Notes under the pieces: generated by a model
Databases searched by the model: none
The model's input: only the letters and a program-made list of their open reading frames with translations
Told to the model about the DNA's origin: nothing
Position numbers and translations under genes: made by a program
Source: JBMNSK01 sp050945155
Lineage (GTDB): Bacteria > Actinomycetota > Coriobacteriia > Coriobacteriales > Eggerthellaceae
Assembly (NCBI GenBank): GCA_050945155.1
Contig: JBMNSK010000014.1
Coordinates: forward strand, 1 to 31,916
Reading direction: 5' to 3'
DNA length: 31,916 nucleotides
Part shown: positions 7,304-16,494 of the stretch, piece after piece
How the letters are laid out: each line of letters starts with the position of its first letter
Numbering within the stretch: the stretch's first letter is position 1

Positions 7304-8830
7304 GTGCAGATATGGCGACACTCGACAAGAGAAAGCAAGTCCAATACCCCAAGCTCTGAGCAAATGCTGAAGAGTAAGCGTCGTCTTGAAACCATCTGGT
7401 CTCTTGTTGGCGTTTGCATCCTGGTTTGGGCTTTGGTGCAGCTTCTTAACATCTTGTCTTTACCCGTTGCCATTGTTTTATGGGCGCTTCTTTTCATTAT
7501 TTTGCTGCGCGAACCAGTGGATTTTTTTGCCAATCTCGGCATGCCCCGGTGGCTTGCAGCTACTGTCGGCCTCGTTATTTTGCTGGCGGTTCTCGTTCTT
7601 ATTGGCTTCCTTATTTTTTCTCCGACCTTTGGCCTCGGAAGTCAGTTCAGTGACCTGGTAGAAAATATTCCTGCCTACGTTCAGGCTTTTTCTGAATGGT
7701 TCCAAGGAATCTACAACAGTTATTCTTCGGCCGTAGATAACGACATGGTGCGCAATTGGCTCGAGTCCTTCTTTGCCTCTCTGTCTCAGTGGTCTCAATC
7801 CTTTGCCGCTGAGAGTGCTTCGCACGTTGTTTCAATTGGTCCAGGTCTCATTACCGGGCTTTTTGCATTTTTCATTGGTTTGGTTATTGCGTTCTGGATT
7901 TTGCTCGATCTTCCGAATCTAGGCAAAGAATTTCGTCGGCTCATGGGAGAGCGTTATAACGAAGACCTCCATATGTGGGATGTCACGTTTTCTCGCGTCA
8001 TGATGGGCTATATCAAAGGAATCCTGCTCCAGTGCTTGGTTATCGGTGTAGCTTGCGGTATTTTGTATGCCTTCCTAGGCATTCCGAGTGCCGCAGCCCT
8101 TGGCGCCATTACAGGCATTCTCAACATTATTCCTATCGTCGGTCCTTGGTTGGGTGGTGGCGCTGCCGGCCTCATCGGTGTTTTCCAGGGCCCTTGGATT
8201 TCAATTGTGGCTATCGTTGGCACCATCATTATTCAGCAAGTGGTGTATATGTTTGTTTCGCCAAAGATTATGGCTACTTCGGTTGATATTCATCCGGCTC
8301 TTATGTTTCTTGCCCTGACCATTGGCGCTGCTATCGGTAACTTGGTAAGCGGAATCGCTGGTGCCGTTGTGGGTGCCCTCATATCCATTCCTCTGATGGC
8401 CATCTTTAAATCCATGTTCGTCTACTATTTCGAAAAAAGGACCGGGAGAAGGCTTATCGCAGAGGACGGTGTCTTCTTCAAAGGCGACACCGGCAAGCGC
8501 GAATACACGAGCCCTATGGAAGATGCCACCTCGCCGCATCCGCTTGTACTTAAGCGCGCAAGCTCAACGCTCAGTAGCAGGAGACGGGTAAAAGGGGCCC
8601 TGCAGCCGGAAGAGGACGAGTATGTAACCGATAAAGGTCCACTCGACTGGCGTCACGATGTTAAGAACCGTTCCGTTCGTACTATGCGCAGCTACCAACA
8701 TAGGCAGCAGGAATACGATATTGCGAAAAGCGTGGCAGAAGCCAAAGCTCAAAGGGAAAAAGAAGAGCTCGCTAAAGAGGCCGCCGAAAGTTTAGGAAAA
8801 GCTGTTCGCAACAAGGAAAACAAGAAATAG
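7304..8830 (+). CDS. AI-2E-family (TqsA/PerM) membrane transporter
   Basis: 508-residue polytopic membrane protein of the AI-2E exporter/PerM superfamily. About seven or eight membrane helices lie between residues 25 and 380. The family signature is visible: the long extracytoplasmic loop after helix 3, then GYIKGILLQCLVIGV, GILNIIPIVGPWLGG and VSPKIMATSVDIHPALMFLALTIG. After the last helix, about 125 residues form a charged cytoplasmic tail rich in Arg, Lys and Glu, longer than usual. Substrate cannot be told; family members have been linked to autoinducer-2, ions or osmotic stress. Start GTG 7304 is chosen with TTAGGAG at 7288-7294, 9 bases upstream; TTG 7295 abuts that site. The gene is 27 bases after the DUF948 gene, probably co-transcribed. 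Confidence 0.85.
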   Translation: MQIWRHSTRESKSNTPSSEQMLKSKRRLETIWSLVGVCILVWALVQLLNILSLPVAIVLWALLFIILLREPVDFFANLGMPRWLAATVGLVILLAVLVLIGFLIFSPTFGLGSQFSDLVENIPAYVQAFSEWFQGIYNSYSSAVDNDMVRNWLESFFASLSQWSQSFAAESASHVVSIGPGLITGLFAFFIGLVIAFWILLDLPNLGKEFRRLMGERYNEDLHMWDVTFSRVMMGYIKGILLQCLVIGVACGILYAFLGIPSAAALGAITGILNIIPIVGPWLGGGAAGLIGVFQGPWISIVAIVGTIIIQQVVYMFVSPKIMATSVDIHPALMFLALTIGAAIGNLVSGIAGAVVGALISIPLMAIFKSMFVYYFEKRTGRRLIAEDGVFFKGDTGKREYTSPMEDATSPHPLVLKRASSTLSSRRRVKGALQPEEDEYVTDKGPLDWRHDVKNRSVRTMRSYQHRQQEYDIAKSVAEAKAQREKEELAKEAAESLGKAVRNKENKK

Positions 8831-8989
8831 CTCTGTATTTTTGTTCGGTCCGTGGTTTTTCAATCCTTATGCGCGCTCCTATGGTCACGCTGCCTTCTTA
8901 CGATAGGGTCATCCTGCCTAAAATGCTAAAATACGTCTTTGCGATAAACCAATAGTAGGAATTACGAAAGTGCAGGAAGAACCACCAGC

Positions 8990-11626
8990 ATGCAATATAT
9001 GACGAGTGCGGAAATCCGCGAAAAATATTTGCAATTTTTCGAAGAAAAGGGATGCAAACGCATGCCGTCTTCGTCGCTTATTCCCGATGATCCTTCGCTC
9101 CTTTTGACGAGCGCAGGTATGGTACAGTTCAAGCCCTACTTTCTCCAGCAAAAGCACTTGGAACCGCCTTATATCGGAACCACAACGGTGCAGAAGTGCG
9201 TGCGTACCAACGACATCGACATCATCGGCACCACGGGGCGCCATCTGAGCTTCTTTGAAATGCTGGGCAATTTCAGCTTTGGTGACTATTTCAAAAAGGA
9301 AATGTGTGCCTGGGCATATGAGTTTTCTACCGAAATCCTAGGTCTTGATCCGGACCGTTTGTATTACACCGTGTACAAAGACGATGATGAGACGGTCGAA
9401 GTTTGGGAAAGCCTCGGCATCGACCCGAGTCACATTTCTCGTTTAGGCGAAGAGGATAACTTCTGGCGCGCAGGACCAACTGGTCCCTGCGGCCCTTGCT
9501 CTGAAATCTACTATGATCAGGGTCCCGAGTTCGGCTGCGGAAAGCCTACCTGCGGTCCTGGTTGTGAGTGTGACCGCTATCTTGAGTACTGGAACTTGGT
9601 TTTTACTCAATACGATGGCCAGGAAGACGGAAGCTTTAAACCGCTACCTAAAAAGAACATCGACACCGGCATGGGTCTTGAGCGTATTGCTGCAATCCTG
9701 CAGGGGGTCCAGAGCAATTTTGAGACCGACGTACTGCGCACGCTTGTTGGCCTCGGTGAAAGTCTGACCGGCAAACACTATGGCGATAACGAAGCCGATG
9801 ACCGTGCTTTGCGTATTATGGCCGACCACTCTCGCGCCGTAACCTTCATGATTTCTGATGGTATCTTGCCTTCCAATGAGGGGCGCGGTTATGTCTTGCG
9901 CCGTCTGCTTCGCCGTGCCGTCATGAAAGGACACCTTCTCGGTCTTGAAAAGCCTTTCTTGAAATCTTACGTCGATGAGATAGTGCGTCTTATGGGTCAT
10001 GTATACCCTGAGATTGTTGAAAACAAAGACCTTGCTTGTCGGGTTATTCTCTCTGAAGAAGAGCGGTTTGGTGCCACTTTGCGCCAGGGACGTACGTATC
10101 TCAATGAAGCGCTCGATGCGCTACATGGTAGTGTTCTTCCTGGTAAAGAAGCGTTTACGCTGCATGACACCTACGGTTTTCCCGTCGAAATCACGGAAGA
10201 ACTCTGTGCCGAGCGCGGCATTAGCGTAGACATGGATGGCTTTGAACAGTGCATGGATGAGCAAAAACGTCGCGCGCGCGAGAACGCCAAAGATGTTGAC
10301 AAAGCATGGTCGACCTATGGTGGCGTCATGAGCGAGCTGCTTGAAGAGTTTGGTCCGACAACCTTTGATGGATATACGAAAAACGAAGAAGAGGCCTGTG
10401 TTCTTGCGCTTCTTTCCGATGGCGTTCGTGTTGATACCTTAGAAGATGGCCAAGTTGGTAAGCTGATTTTGGACCGCACTCCGTTCTACGCTGAAAAGGG
10501 TGGCCAAATTGGTGATACGGGCACCATATCCTGTGATCATGCGGTCCTTGAGGTAACCGATACGCAAGAACCTGAAAAGGGGCTTATAGCTCATTCTGTC
10601 GTCGTGAAAAGCGGAAGCGTTTCGAAGGGCGATATTGTCCAGGCCGCTATTGACGTCATGCGTCGCGAGCGCATTCGCCGCAACCATACCGCAACGCATA
10701 TTCTGCACTGGGCTCTCCGCACGGTTTTGGGGACCCATGTTAAGCAGGCAGGTAGCTTGGTAGCCGAAAACCGCCTTCGTTTCGACTTCACCCATTTCGA
10801 AGCAATGACTGATGAGCAAATTCGCGAGGTAGAGTATCTTTGCAACGAAAAGATTATGGAGAACTATCCTGTCGTTGCTCACGAAACAAGTTTGACGCAA
10901 GCCCGTGAAGAGGGCGTTATGGCGCTCTTTGGTGAAAAGTACGGCGAAATCGTTCGTGTTTTGGAAATAGGCGATTTTTCACGTGAGCTTTGTGGTGGCA
11001 CCCATGTGAGCCATACTTCTGAAATTGGCTTTCTGAAAATTATGAGCGAGTCAAGCGTTGGTGCAAACGTTCGCCGTATTGAGGCTCTAACGAGTTTCGA
11101 CGCTCTTGCCTATATGAATCGCATCGAAGACGAGTTGCAGGAATCTGCTTCAGAACTGCGCGTGCCGCTTTTTGATGTCAGCGAGCGGGTGCTTTCTAAT
11201 ATCAAAGCTCTGAAAGATATACAGACGCAGACGAAGAAGGGCAAGGAAGTTATTTCTGCTGATGGCATTGGTAACTTACTTGAACTTACTGAAGAGACTC
11301 CGGCGGGCTATCCGGTCATTATTGGCCATGAGAAGGTCGGGGACGCGGGCGTTATGCGCAATAGCTGGGATATTTTGCGCTCACGCATGACAAAACCCGG
11401 CGCTGTCGTGCTTGCAGCAGAGAAAGACGGAAAGCCGCTGCTTATGGCTGCAGGAACTCCTGAGGCTGTTGAGGCGGGCTTTGATGCATCTCGTATCATC
11501 AAGGAAATTTCACCATGTATCAAAGGCGGTGGCGGTGGAAAACCGACCATGGCTCAGGCTGGTGGTAAGGACATCGAGGGCATCGAAGCTGCTCTCAAGA
11601 AAGCGCGTGAAATCCTGCTTTCCTAA
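8990..11626 (+). CDS. alaS: Alanyl-tRNA synthetase
   Basis: 878-residue class II synthetase that charges tRNA-Ala in the cytoplasm. The catalytic core (1 to about 240) has LTSAGMVQFKPYF, RTNDID and GPTGPCGPCSEIYYD; then come the tRNA-recognition helices (RRLLRRAVMKG), the editing domain with zinc ligands H566 and H570 (NHTATHIL) and C668/H672 (CGGTH), and the C-Ala domain with the Gly-rich KGGGGGKPTMAQAGG end. Length is normal. Start ATG 8990 has AGGAAG at 8974-8979, 10 bases upstream; a second Met at 8999 is in frame. The 159 bases upstream carry no terminator I can see. A TAAAAT at 8927-8932 could be a -10 box, but no -35 goes with it. Confidence 0.98.
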   Translation: MQYMTSAEIREKYLQFFEEKGCKRMPSSSLIPDDPSLLLTSAGMVQFKPYFLQQKHLEPPYIGTTTVQKCVRTNDIDIIGTTGRHLSFFEMLGNFSFGDYFKKEMCAWAYEFSTEILGLDPDRLYYTVYKDDDETVEVWESLGIDPSHISRLGEEDNFWRAGPTGPCGPCSEIYYDQGPEFGCGKPTCGPGCECDRYLEYWNLVFTQYDGQEDGSFKPLPKKNIDTGMGLERIAAILQGVQSNFETDVLRTLVGLGESLTGKHYGDNEADDRALRIMADHSRAVTFMISDGILPSNEGRGYVLRRLLRRAVMKGHLLGLEKPFLKSYVDEIVRLMGHVYPEIVENKDLACRVILSEEERFGATLRQGRTYLNEALDALHGSVLPGKEAFTLHDTYGFPVEITEELCAERGISVDMDGFEQCMDEQKRRARENAKDVDKAWSTYGGVMSELLEEFGPTTFDGYTKNEEEACVLALLSDGVRVDTLEDGQVGKLILDRTPFYAEKGGQIGDTGTISCDHAVLEVTDTQEPEKGLIAHSVVVKSGSVSKGDIVQAAIDVMRRERIRRNHTATHILHWALRTVLGTHVKQAGSLVAENRLRFDFTHFEAMTDEQIREVEYLCNEKIMENYPVVAHETSLTQAREEGVMALFGEKYGEIVRVLEIGDFSRELCGGTHVSHTSEIGFLKIMSESSVGANVRRIEALTSFDALAYMNRIEDELQESASELRVPLFDVSERVLSNIKALKDIQTQTKKGKEVISADGIGNLLELTEETPAGYPVIIGHEKVGDAGVMRNSWDILRSRMTKPGAVVLAAEKDGKPLLMAAGTPEAVEAGFDASRIIKEISPCIKGGGGGKPTMAQAGGKDIEGIEAALKKAREILLS

Positions 11627-11658
11627 GGGCGCAGTAACGAAGATATGTTTCTATAACA

Positions 11659-12090
11659 GTGCGAATTCTAGCTTTAGACATCGGTGAAGTACGCATTGGG
11701 ATCGCGGTAAGTGACCCAAGTGAGCGTATTGCTTCGCCTGTTTGTGTTCTTTCCTGTGAGGAAGTCGTGTCCGGCGCTCCTTCCTTCAAGCGTGTTTTAG
11801 AGGACTGGGAGCCTGACCTTTTGGTTTGCGGTTTGCCCTATACGCTTTCCGGGGAGGAAGGCCCTCAGGCCAAGCGTATCCGTAAGCTTGCCGAAGAAAT
11901 TTCTGAGAAATACGGTATTGAACTTTGCTTTGCTGATGAGCGTCTCAGCTCTAAAGAAGCGAAACGTAGTTTGCGTGAAAAGGGTTTCGGCGAGAAGAAG
12001 ATGCGTGGCAAGATAGACATGGTAGCAGCGAGTCTCTTTCTGCAGGCGTGGTTGGATAAGCGTGCTGCCGACAATGAAAGGTCCGAATAG
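11659..12090 (+). CDS. ruvX: RuvX/YqgF family nuclease-fold protein
   Basis: 143-residue RNase H-fold protein of the YqgF/RuvX family, implicated in 16S rRNA 5' processing and proposed as a Holliday junction resolvase. Family motifs are the first acidic DIGEVRIGIAVSDP, CGLPYTLSGEEGPQA, FADERLSSKEAKRSL and DMVAASLFLQAWLD, so the three acidic sites are present. The usual Lys of DxGxKRIG is Val, as in many actinobacterial members. The start is GTG 11659, 32 bases after alaS; no strong Shine-Dalgarno is visible. The stop overlaps the mltG start by one base. Confidence 0.92.
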   Translation: MRILALDIGEVRIGIAVSDPSERIASPVCVLSCEEVVSGAPSFKRVLEDWEPDLLVCGLPYTLSGEEGPQAKRIRKLAEEISEKYGIELCFADERLSSKEAKRSLREKGFGEKKMRGKIDMVAASLFLQAWLDKRAADNERSE

Positions 12091-13217
12091 TGCCTCGTTT
12101 TAGAAAAAGAGTTACGTACTCTCGGCGTCCAAATCATGCCGCACGTGCTGCTCATGCGCGCGGCTATGAGCTTTTTAAAACCTATGACACGAGTTATATC
12201 GAACCAAAGCGCAAGCTTCCTCGCTGGGCGCTTATTCTTATCATCGTTGTTGCTTCTCTCTTTGTTATCTGGGGAATTTTTAGTCTCGTGCGGTCATGCT
12301 CGGCCCAGCCTACCTTGGCGGAAGGCGAGACCGTTCAAGTTGAAATTACAGAAGGTTCTACCGTCAAAGATATTGATAAACAGCTCTACGATGCGGGAGT
12401 CATTGGTAATGTCTCCGATTTTACAAATGCAGTGACCCTTGCCAATTGTGCAACTGACTTAAAACCCGGAACCTATGAGTTTACCGGCGGGCTTTCCATT
12501 GATGATGTGGTTAACAAAATTCGTAACGGTGACACCGTGCTTGGTGTGGTTGTGCCGGAAGGTGCCACGCTCGATGCAATTTCTCAGGCGGTTGAAACAG
12601 GAACCGGTGGGGCAGTGACCGCTTCGTCTTTCAAAGAAGCTGCAAGCGACGCAAGTAAGTATGCTTCTGACTATGATTTCTTAAGTGAAGCAGGCACGAA
12701 TTCGCTTGAGGGTTTTTTGTTCCCGAAAACCTACGTTGTCAATGGGGATGAAACGGCAGACTCACTGGTGCGTGAGATGCTTGACCAATATCGCGATAAG
12801 ACGGCAAATCTTGACTACTCCTATCCTAACAATGCAGGTCTTTCAAAGTATGATGCCTTAAAGCTTGCTTCAATTGTCGAGAAGGAATCTGACCTTGAGC
12901 ATATGGGGACGGTAGCTTCGGTTTTCTATAACCGTATCGCGCAAAACCTGCGTCTGCAGTCTGATGCAACTACGGCATATGAAGTAGGGCACAATCCGAC
13001 CGCCGATGATATTGCCAAGGATGGTGCCTATAACACCTATACCAATGACGGGCTTCCTCCGACTCCTATTTGTTCACCGTCGCTTGCTGCGTTGCAGGCC
13101 GTCTGCTCTCCAGAGCAAACGAACTATCTCTATTTCTACTTCAAGCAAAATGACGACGGCTCTACGCAGTATTCTTTCAGTGAAACCTATGAAGAACATC
13201 AGAAAACTTACCAGTAA
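12090..13217 (+). CDS. mltG: Endolytic murein transglycosylase MltG
   Basis: 375-residue single-pass membrane protein of the YceG/MltG family, which cuts nascent peptidoglycan glycan strands and sets their length. A basic cytoplasmic N-terminus (about 1-45) leads to a membrane helix (about 46-68, WALILIIVVASLFVIWGIF). A LysM-like subdomain follows (VQVEITEGSTVKDI), then the catalytic YceG domain with LEGFLFPKTY, catalytic E264 in SIVEKES, LRLQSD and NTYTNDGLPPTPICSPS. The usual SDPT after LQ is SDAT. The start GTG 12090 overlaps the ruvX stop. The linkage alaS-ruvX-mltG-aroE matches Mycobacterium. Confidence 0.94.
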   Translation: MPRFRKRVTYSRRPNHAARAAHARGYELFKTYDTSYIEPKRKLPRWALILIIVVASLFVIWGIFSLVRSCSAQPTLAEGETVQVEITEGSTVKDIDKQLYDAGVIGNVSDFTNAVTLANCATDLKPGTYEFTGGLSIDDVVNKIRNGDTVLGVVVPEGATLDAISQAVETGTGGAVTASSFKEAASDASKYASDYDFLSEAGTNSLEGFLFPKTYVVNGDETADSLVREMLDQYRDKTANLDYSYPNNAGLSKYDALKLASIVEKESDLEHMGTVASVFYNRIAQNLRLQSDATTAYEVGHNPTADDIAKDGAYNTYTNDGLPPTPICSPSLAALQAVCSPEQTNYLYFYFKQNDDGSTQYSFSETYEEHQKTYQ

Positions 13218-13243
13218 AATTCTAGCGATAGGAGTAACTGGTA

Positions 13244-13807
13244 ATGGCGTATTTGAAACCCGACAGATATTTCACGCGACTTTCTGCGATTGATATCGAT
13301 AATGACTTACTTCGCCTTGGCTATCGCAATGTGCTTTTAGACGTGGACAACACGCTCTTGCGGCGTGACAACCACCTTATTCCGCGCGATATTGCCCTCT
13401 GGCTTTCAAAAGCACGCAATGCAGGAATTCAGTTCTGTTTACTCTCAAACAACTGGCATTCTGAGGTATATGATTTAGCAAATCGTCTAAATCTTCCCAT
13501 TGTGGCGAAAGCGATAAAGCCGCTGCCGCCAGCTTTCCTTCTTGCAATGGGCAAGTTGAGGGCAACGCATAAAGATTGTATTGTCATAGGCGATCAGCTT
13601 GTTACTGATGTTGTGGGCGCACATACCGTTGGTTTGCCAGTTTATATGCTTGCGCCGCTTGTTGAGCAGGATTTGCCGCACACGCTTATGTTTCGGCATT
13701 TCGAACGCCTCGTGATGGGGGATACGACCCCCGAGGAAGCACCTGCTTCAATACAAGCACTCGAGACAAGCGAAGAGGGACATAAAGTCTTAGAGGAGTC
13801 GTTGTGA
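13244..13807 (+). CDS. YqeG-family HAD (subclass IIIA) phosphatase
   Basis: 187-residue HAD-superfamily hydrolase of the YqeG family, related to the mitochondrial phosphatidylglycerophosphate phosphatase Gep4. Motif I is LLDVDNTLL (nucleophile and acid Asp), motif II CLLSNNW, motif III Lys in VAKAIKPL, and motif IV VIGDQLVTDVVGA. The last 30 residues are acidic and not conserved. Start ATG 13244 with TAGGAG at 13229-13234, 9 bases upstream. Its GTGA stop/start overlap with aroE indicates coupling. In B. subtilis yqeG also lies close to the shikimate dehydrogenase gene. Substrate in this organism is unproven; a lipid phosphate is likely by family. Confidence 0.85.
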   Translation: MAYLKPDRYFTRLSAIDIDNDLLRLGYRNVLLDVDNTLLRRDNHLIPRDIALWLSKARNAGIQFCLLSNNWHSEVYDLANRLNLPIVAKAIKPLPPAFLLAMGKLRATHKDCIVIGDQLVTDVVGAHTVGLPVYMLAPLVEQDLPHTLMFRHFERLVMGDTTPEEAPASIQALETSEEGHKVLEESL

Positions 13808-14733
13808 GCGAACATCTTTACTTACTGGGACATCATATTAAGCACTCGAAGTCTCCCGATATGTATAACGCGGTCTATGCACAGTGGGGTCTTCCTTGGA
13901 CCTATAGCCTTGCCGATATTTCCTCAGAAAAGAATGCAGAACGTTTTCTTGAGCGAGGCGAATATTTGGCTTTAAATATCACGACACCTTATAAATCACT
14001 TGCGTATAAGGCAGCTGACCGTCGTTCTTCTTCGGCTGTTTTGGCGCGGGGTGCCAATATCCTTACTTTCGCTCGCGGCGAAAAGGTGGTTTACGACACC
14101 GATGGTCGCGGTTTCGTTCGTTATCTCAAGCGCCTCGGCTTTGGCTTTAACGGAGCAAGAATTGCTATCTGCGGCACAGGTCCTACGGCGCGTGCCATCA
14201 TGCACGCTTCTGCCCTTGAGGGAGCCCGTGAGGTAAGTCTCGTAAGCCGCAGTTTCAGCAATGCGCAACAGGTGCTTGAAGACTATAAGGCAAATCTTGA
14301 CTACTATGAACATACCGAAGATGATGAGGCTTACCTTACAGGAGAGGGCCTGAAGCTGAACGAGGTTTCAAGTCGCGTTTCGTTTCTTGGGCGTGACTAC
14401 GACGAGCTCAAGGATGTTCTTTCTCAGGTTGACCTTGTTGTCAACGCGACTCCTTTAGGAATGAAGCGACGCGATCCGGCACCTTTTGACACCTCACTCA
14501 TCAATTCGAATCAGGTGGCTTTTGACGTGGTTTACGGGCACGGCGAAACGGCTTTTGTTGCCGGCGCGAAAAGTCAGGGTGCCAAGGTTTTAGATGGCTC
14601 TGGTATGTTGGTTGGTCAGGCAGTGGCTACCATTCAAGTACTTATGCATACCACGCAGTATCGTATGCTTCTTTCCGAGGATGACCTATTTGATTTTCTA
14701 GCGAAAGCCGCAGGGTTTAACCTGAAGCTATAA
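13804..14733 (+). CDS. aroE: Shikimate dehydrogenase-like protein AroE
   Basis: 309-residue enzyme expected to reduce 3-dehydroshikimate to shikimate with NADPH. The substrate domain has the HSKSP serine motif (about 15-19), NITTPYK with catalytic K64, GANIL, and catalytic D100 in DTDG. The nucleotide-binding domain has ICGTGPTARAI in place of the usual GAGGASRA, then VSRS and VVNATPLGM; YGHGET-type and GSGMLVGQA segments close the C-terminus. It is longer than typical (about 275-285) through an acidic insert near 165-195. The conserved Asn of NTDG is D98. Start GTG 13804 has GAGGAG 5 bases upstream. It leads the aroE-aroC-aroK-aroB-aroQ run. Somewhat divergent, so a relative with other substrate is possible. 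Confidence 0.85.
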   Translation: MSEHLYLLGHHIKHSKSPDMYNAVYAQWGLPWTYSLADISSEKNAERFLERGEYLALNITTPYKSLAYKAADRRSSSAVLARGANILTFARGEKVVYDTDGRGFVRYLKRLGFGFNGARIAICGTGPTARAIMHASALEGAREVSLVSRSFSNAQQVLEDYKANLDYYEHTEDDEAYLTGEGLKLNEVSSRVSFLGRDYDELKDVLSQVDLVVNATPLGMKRRDPAPFDTSLINSNQVAFDVVYGHGETAFVAGAKSQGAKVLDGSGMLVGQAVATIQVLMHTTQYRMLLSEDDLFDFLAKAAGFNLKL

Positions 14734-14753
14734 ACGGCGAGAGAGGCAGATAT

Positions 14754-15926
14754 ATGCGTTACGTTACAGGCGGCGAAAGTCACGGACCGGCCCTCACTGC
14801 TATTGTGGAGGGAGTTCCTGCGGGCCTTAAGATTTCGGAAAAACAAATCAATATCGACCTTGAGCGTAGGCAGTCCGGTTACGGACGCGGTGGTCGTCAA
14901 ACCATAGAAAAAGATACAGTACGCGTTCTTTCCGGCATTCGTTTCGGAAAAACAATCGGTTCTCCAGTAACGCTTCTTGTTGAGAACAAAGATTGGGAGA
15001 ACTGGGAAGAACGGATGGCGGCGTTTGGCAAGCCACCTGCTGATTTAAAACGAGAAATTACCCCACGTCCGGGTCATGCAGACCTTGTTGGCGTTTTGAA
15101 AAACAACACGGATGACTGCCGCGATATTCTGGAGCGGGCGAGTGCGCGCGAGACAGCGGCACGAGTAGCAGCGGCGGGTATTGCCCGTGAATTTCTAGCG
15201 GATTTGGGCGTGAACCTTTTTTCTTATGTTGTCTCCATTGGCTCGGTGGCACTGAAAGAGGATGACCCCATCTTAGCGGCGCCAGACTATAAGCCGCTTG
15301 ATATCGAGCTTTCGGATTTACGCTGTCCGGATGAAAAAACAAGTGAGGAGATGAAAAAGGAAATCTCAAAGGCTCGCAAGGCGGGCGATACGCTTGGGGG
15401 AACATTCCGTGTTGTCGCAACCGGTCTTTTGCCTGGCTTGGGTTCCTATGCAGATCATAACCGCCGCCTTACTTCACAGATTGGCGGTGCAATATTTTCT
15501 ATTCCTGCCATTAAAGGTCTTGAATTTGGCTTGGGATTTGAAGCAACACGCCGACGTGGTTCAAAAGTGCATGATGCTATTACCCATACAAAAAAGGATG
15601 GCTTCATGCGTGGTTCGAATAATGCTGGCGGCTTGGAAGGGGGCATGACAACAGGAATGCCTCTGATTGTGACCGCGGGTATGAAACCCATTTCAACGCT
15701 TATGAAGCCGCTCGATACCATCAATATCGACACGCTTGAACCAGAGAAGGCCTGGCGTGAGCGGTCTGATGTCTGTGCTGTCCCCGCTGCGGCGGTCGTT
15801 GCGGAAGCTGAACTGGCTTTTGTTTTGGCAAATGCCTACCTTGAGAAATTTGGCGGTGACAACATGACCGACATCAAGGCGTCGATTAAGGCGTATAAGC
15901 AGCGTATAAGAACTATGTCACGATAG
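14754..15926 (+). CDS. aroC: Chorismate synthase
   Basis: 390-residue FMN-dependent lyase that converts EPSP to chorismate, the last common step to aromatic amino acids. All family signatures are present: GGESHGPALTAIVEGVPAG at the N-terminus, RRQSGYGRGGRQ, TPRPGHADL, ASARETAARVAAAGIARE, RRGSKVHDA, NNAGGLEGGMTTG and CAVPAAAVVAEA. Length is normal for the actinobacterial form. ATG 14754 is preceded by GAGAGG at 14741-14746, 7 bases away. It is 20 bases after aroE and 10 before aroK. Confidence 0.98.
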   Translation: MRYVTGGESHGPALTAIVEGVPAGLKISEKQINIDLERRQSGYGRGGRQTIEKDTVRVLSGIRFGKTIGSPVTLLVENKDWENWEERMAAFGKPPADLKREITPRPGHADLVGVLKNNTDDCRDILERASARETAARVAAAGIAREFLADLGVNLFSYVVSIGSVALKEDDPILAAPDYKPLDIELSDLRCPDEKTSEEMKKEISKARKAGDTLGGTFRVVATGLLPGLGSYADHNRRLTSQIGGAIFSIPAIKGLEFGLGFEATRRRGSKVHDAITHTKKDGFMRGSNNAGGLEGGMTTGMPLIVTAGMKPISTLMKPLDTINIDTLEPEKAWRERSDVCAVPAAAVVAEAELAFVLANAYLEKFGGDNMTDIKASIKAYKQRIRTMSR

Positions 15927-15936
15927 CGATTAACCT

Positions 15937-16494
15937 ATGGGAAAGGCAATATCACAGCGTAGGTTTTATACCTTGCAATGCCCTGTGTTCCTTGTTGGTT
16001 TTATGGGAGCTGGCAAGACTACGACCGCACGTCGCCTGGCGCGGGAATGCGGAATTGCCTCTCTTGACATGGATACCTATATCGAGCGAAACCAAGGGCA
16101 ACCCATTCGCGAAATATTTTCCCGCGAGGGCGAAGAAGGTTTTCGCAACCTTGAAACACAGGTGCTCAAGGATTTTGCCTCTGGTAATCCGCTTCTCATC
16201 TCATGTGGTGGAGGAGTGGTGAAACGTGCAGAGAACAGGCGTATTCTTCAAGATTCATTCGTGGTATACCTCAAGGTAAGCGTTGAAGAGGCAGCCTCGC
16301 GCATAAGCGATATCTCGACACGCCCACTCTTTCAGGATGAGCGCCATGCTGAAGAGGTTATACGCGAACGCTTGCCTCTCTATGAAGAAGTGGCTACGTG
16401 CTCTATCGACACGGCTCAAAAATCACCGCATGCGGTAGTGCACGAATTGAAGCACTGCCTTATTGAGAAGGGCGTATTATGTCCGAGACCATAG
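15937..16494 (+). CDS. aroK: Shikimate kinase
   Basis: 185-residue P-loop kinase that phosphorylates shikimate at the 3-hydroxyl. Walker A is GFMGAGKTT; the Asp-rich DMDTYIE segment, EEGFRNLE (substrate Arg), CGGGVV and the lid RPLF are intact. About 12 residues precede the usual N-terminus, and no in-frame ATG offers a shorter start; the Shine-Dalgarno of ATG 15937 is poor, so coupling to aroC, 10 bases upstream, is likely. The last 16 bases overlap aroB. Confidence 0.95.
   Translation: MGKAISQRRFYTLQCPVFLVGFMGAGKTTTARRLARECGIASLDMDTYIERNQGQPIREIFSREGEEGFRNLETQVLKDFASGNPLLISCGGGVVKRAENRRILQDSFVVYLKVSVEEAASRISDISTRPLFQDERHAEEVIRERLPLYEEVATCSIDTAQKSPHAVVHELKHCLIEKGVLCPRP

Noticed and set aside
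11652..11657. TATAAC as a promoter for ruvX
   Set aside because: The start site would fall inside the ruvX coding region, and the gene is only 32 bases after alaS, so co-transcription is simpler.
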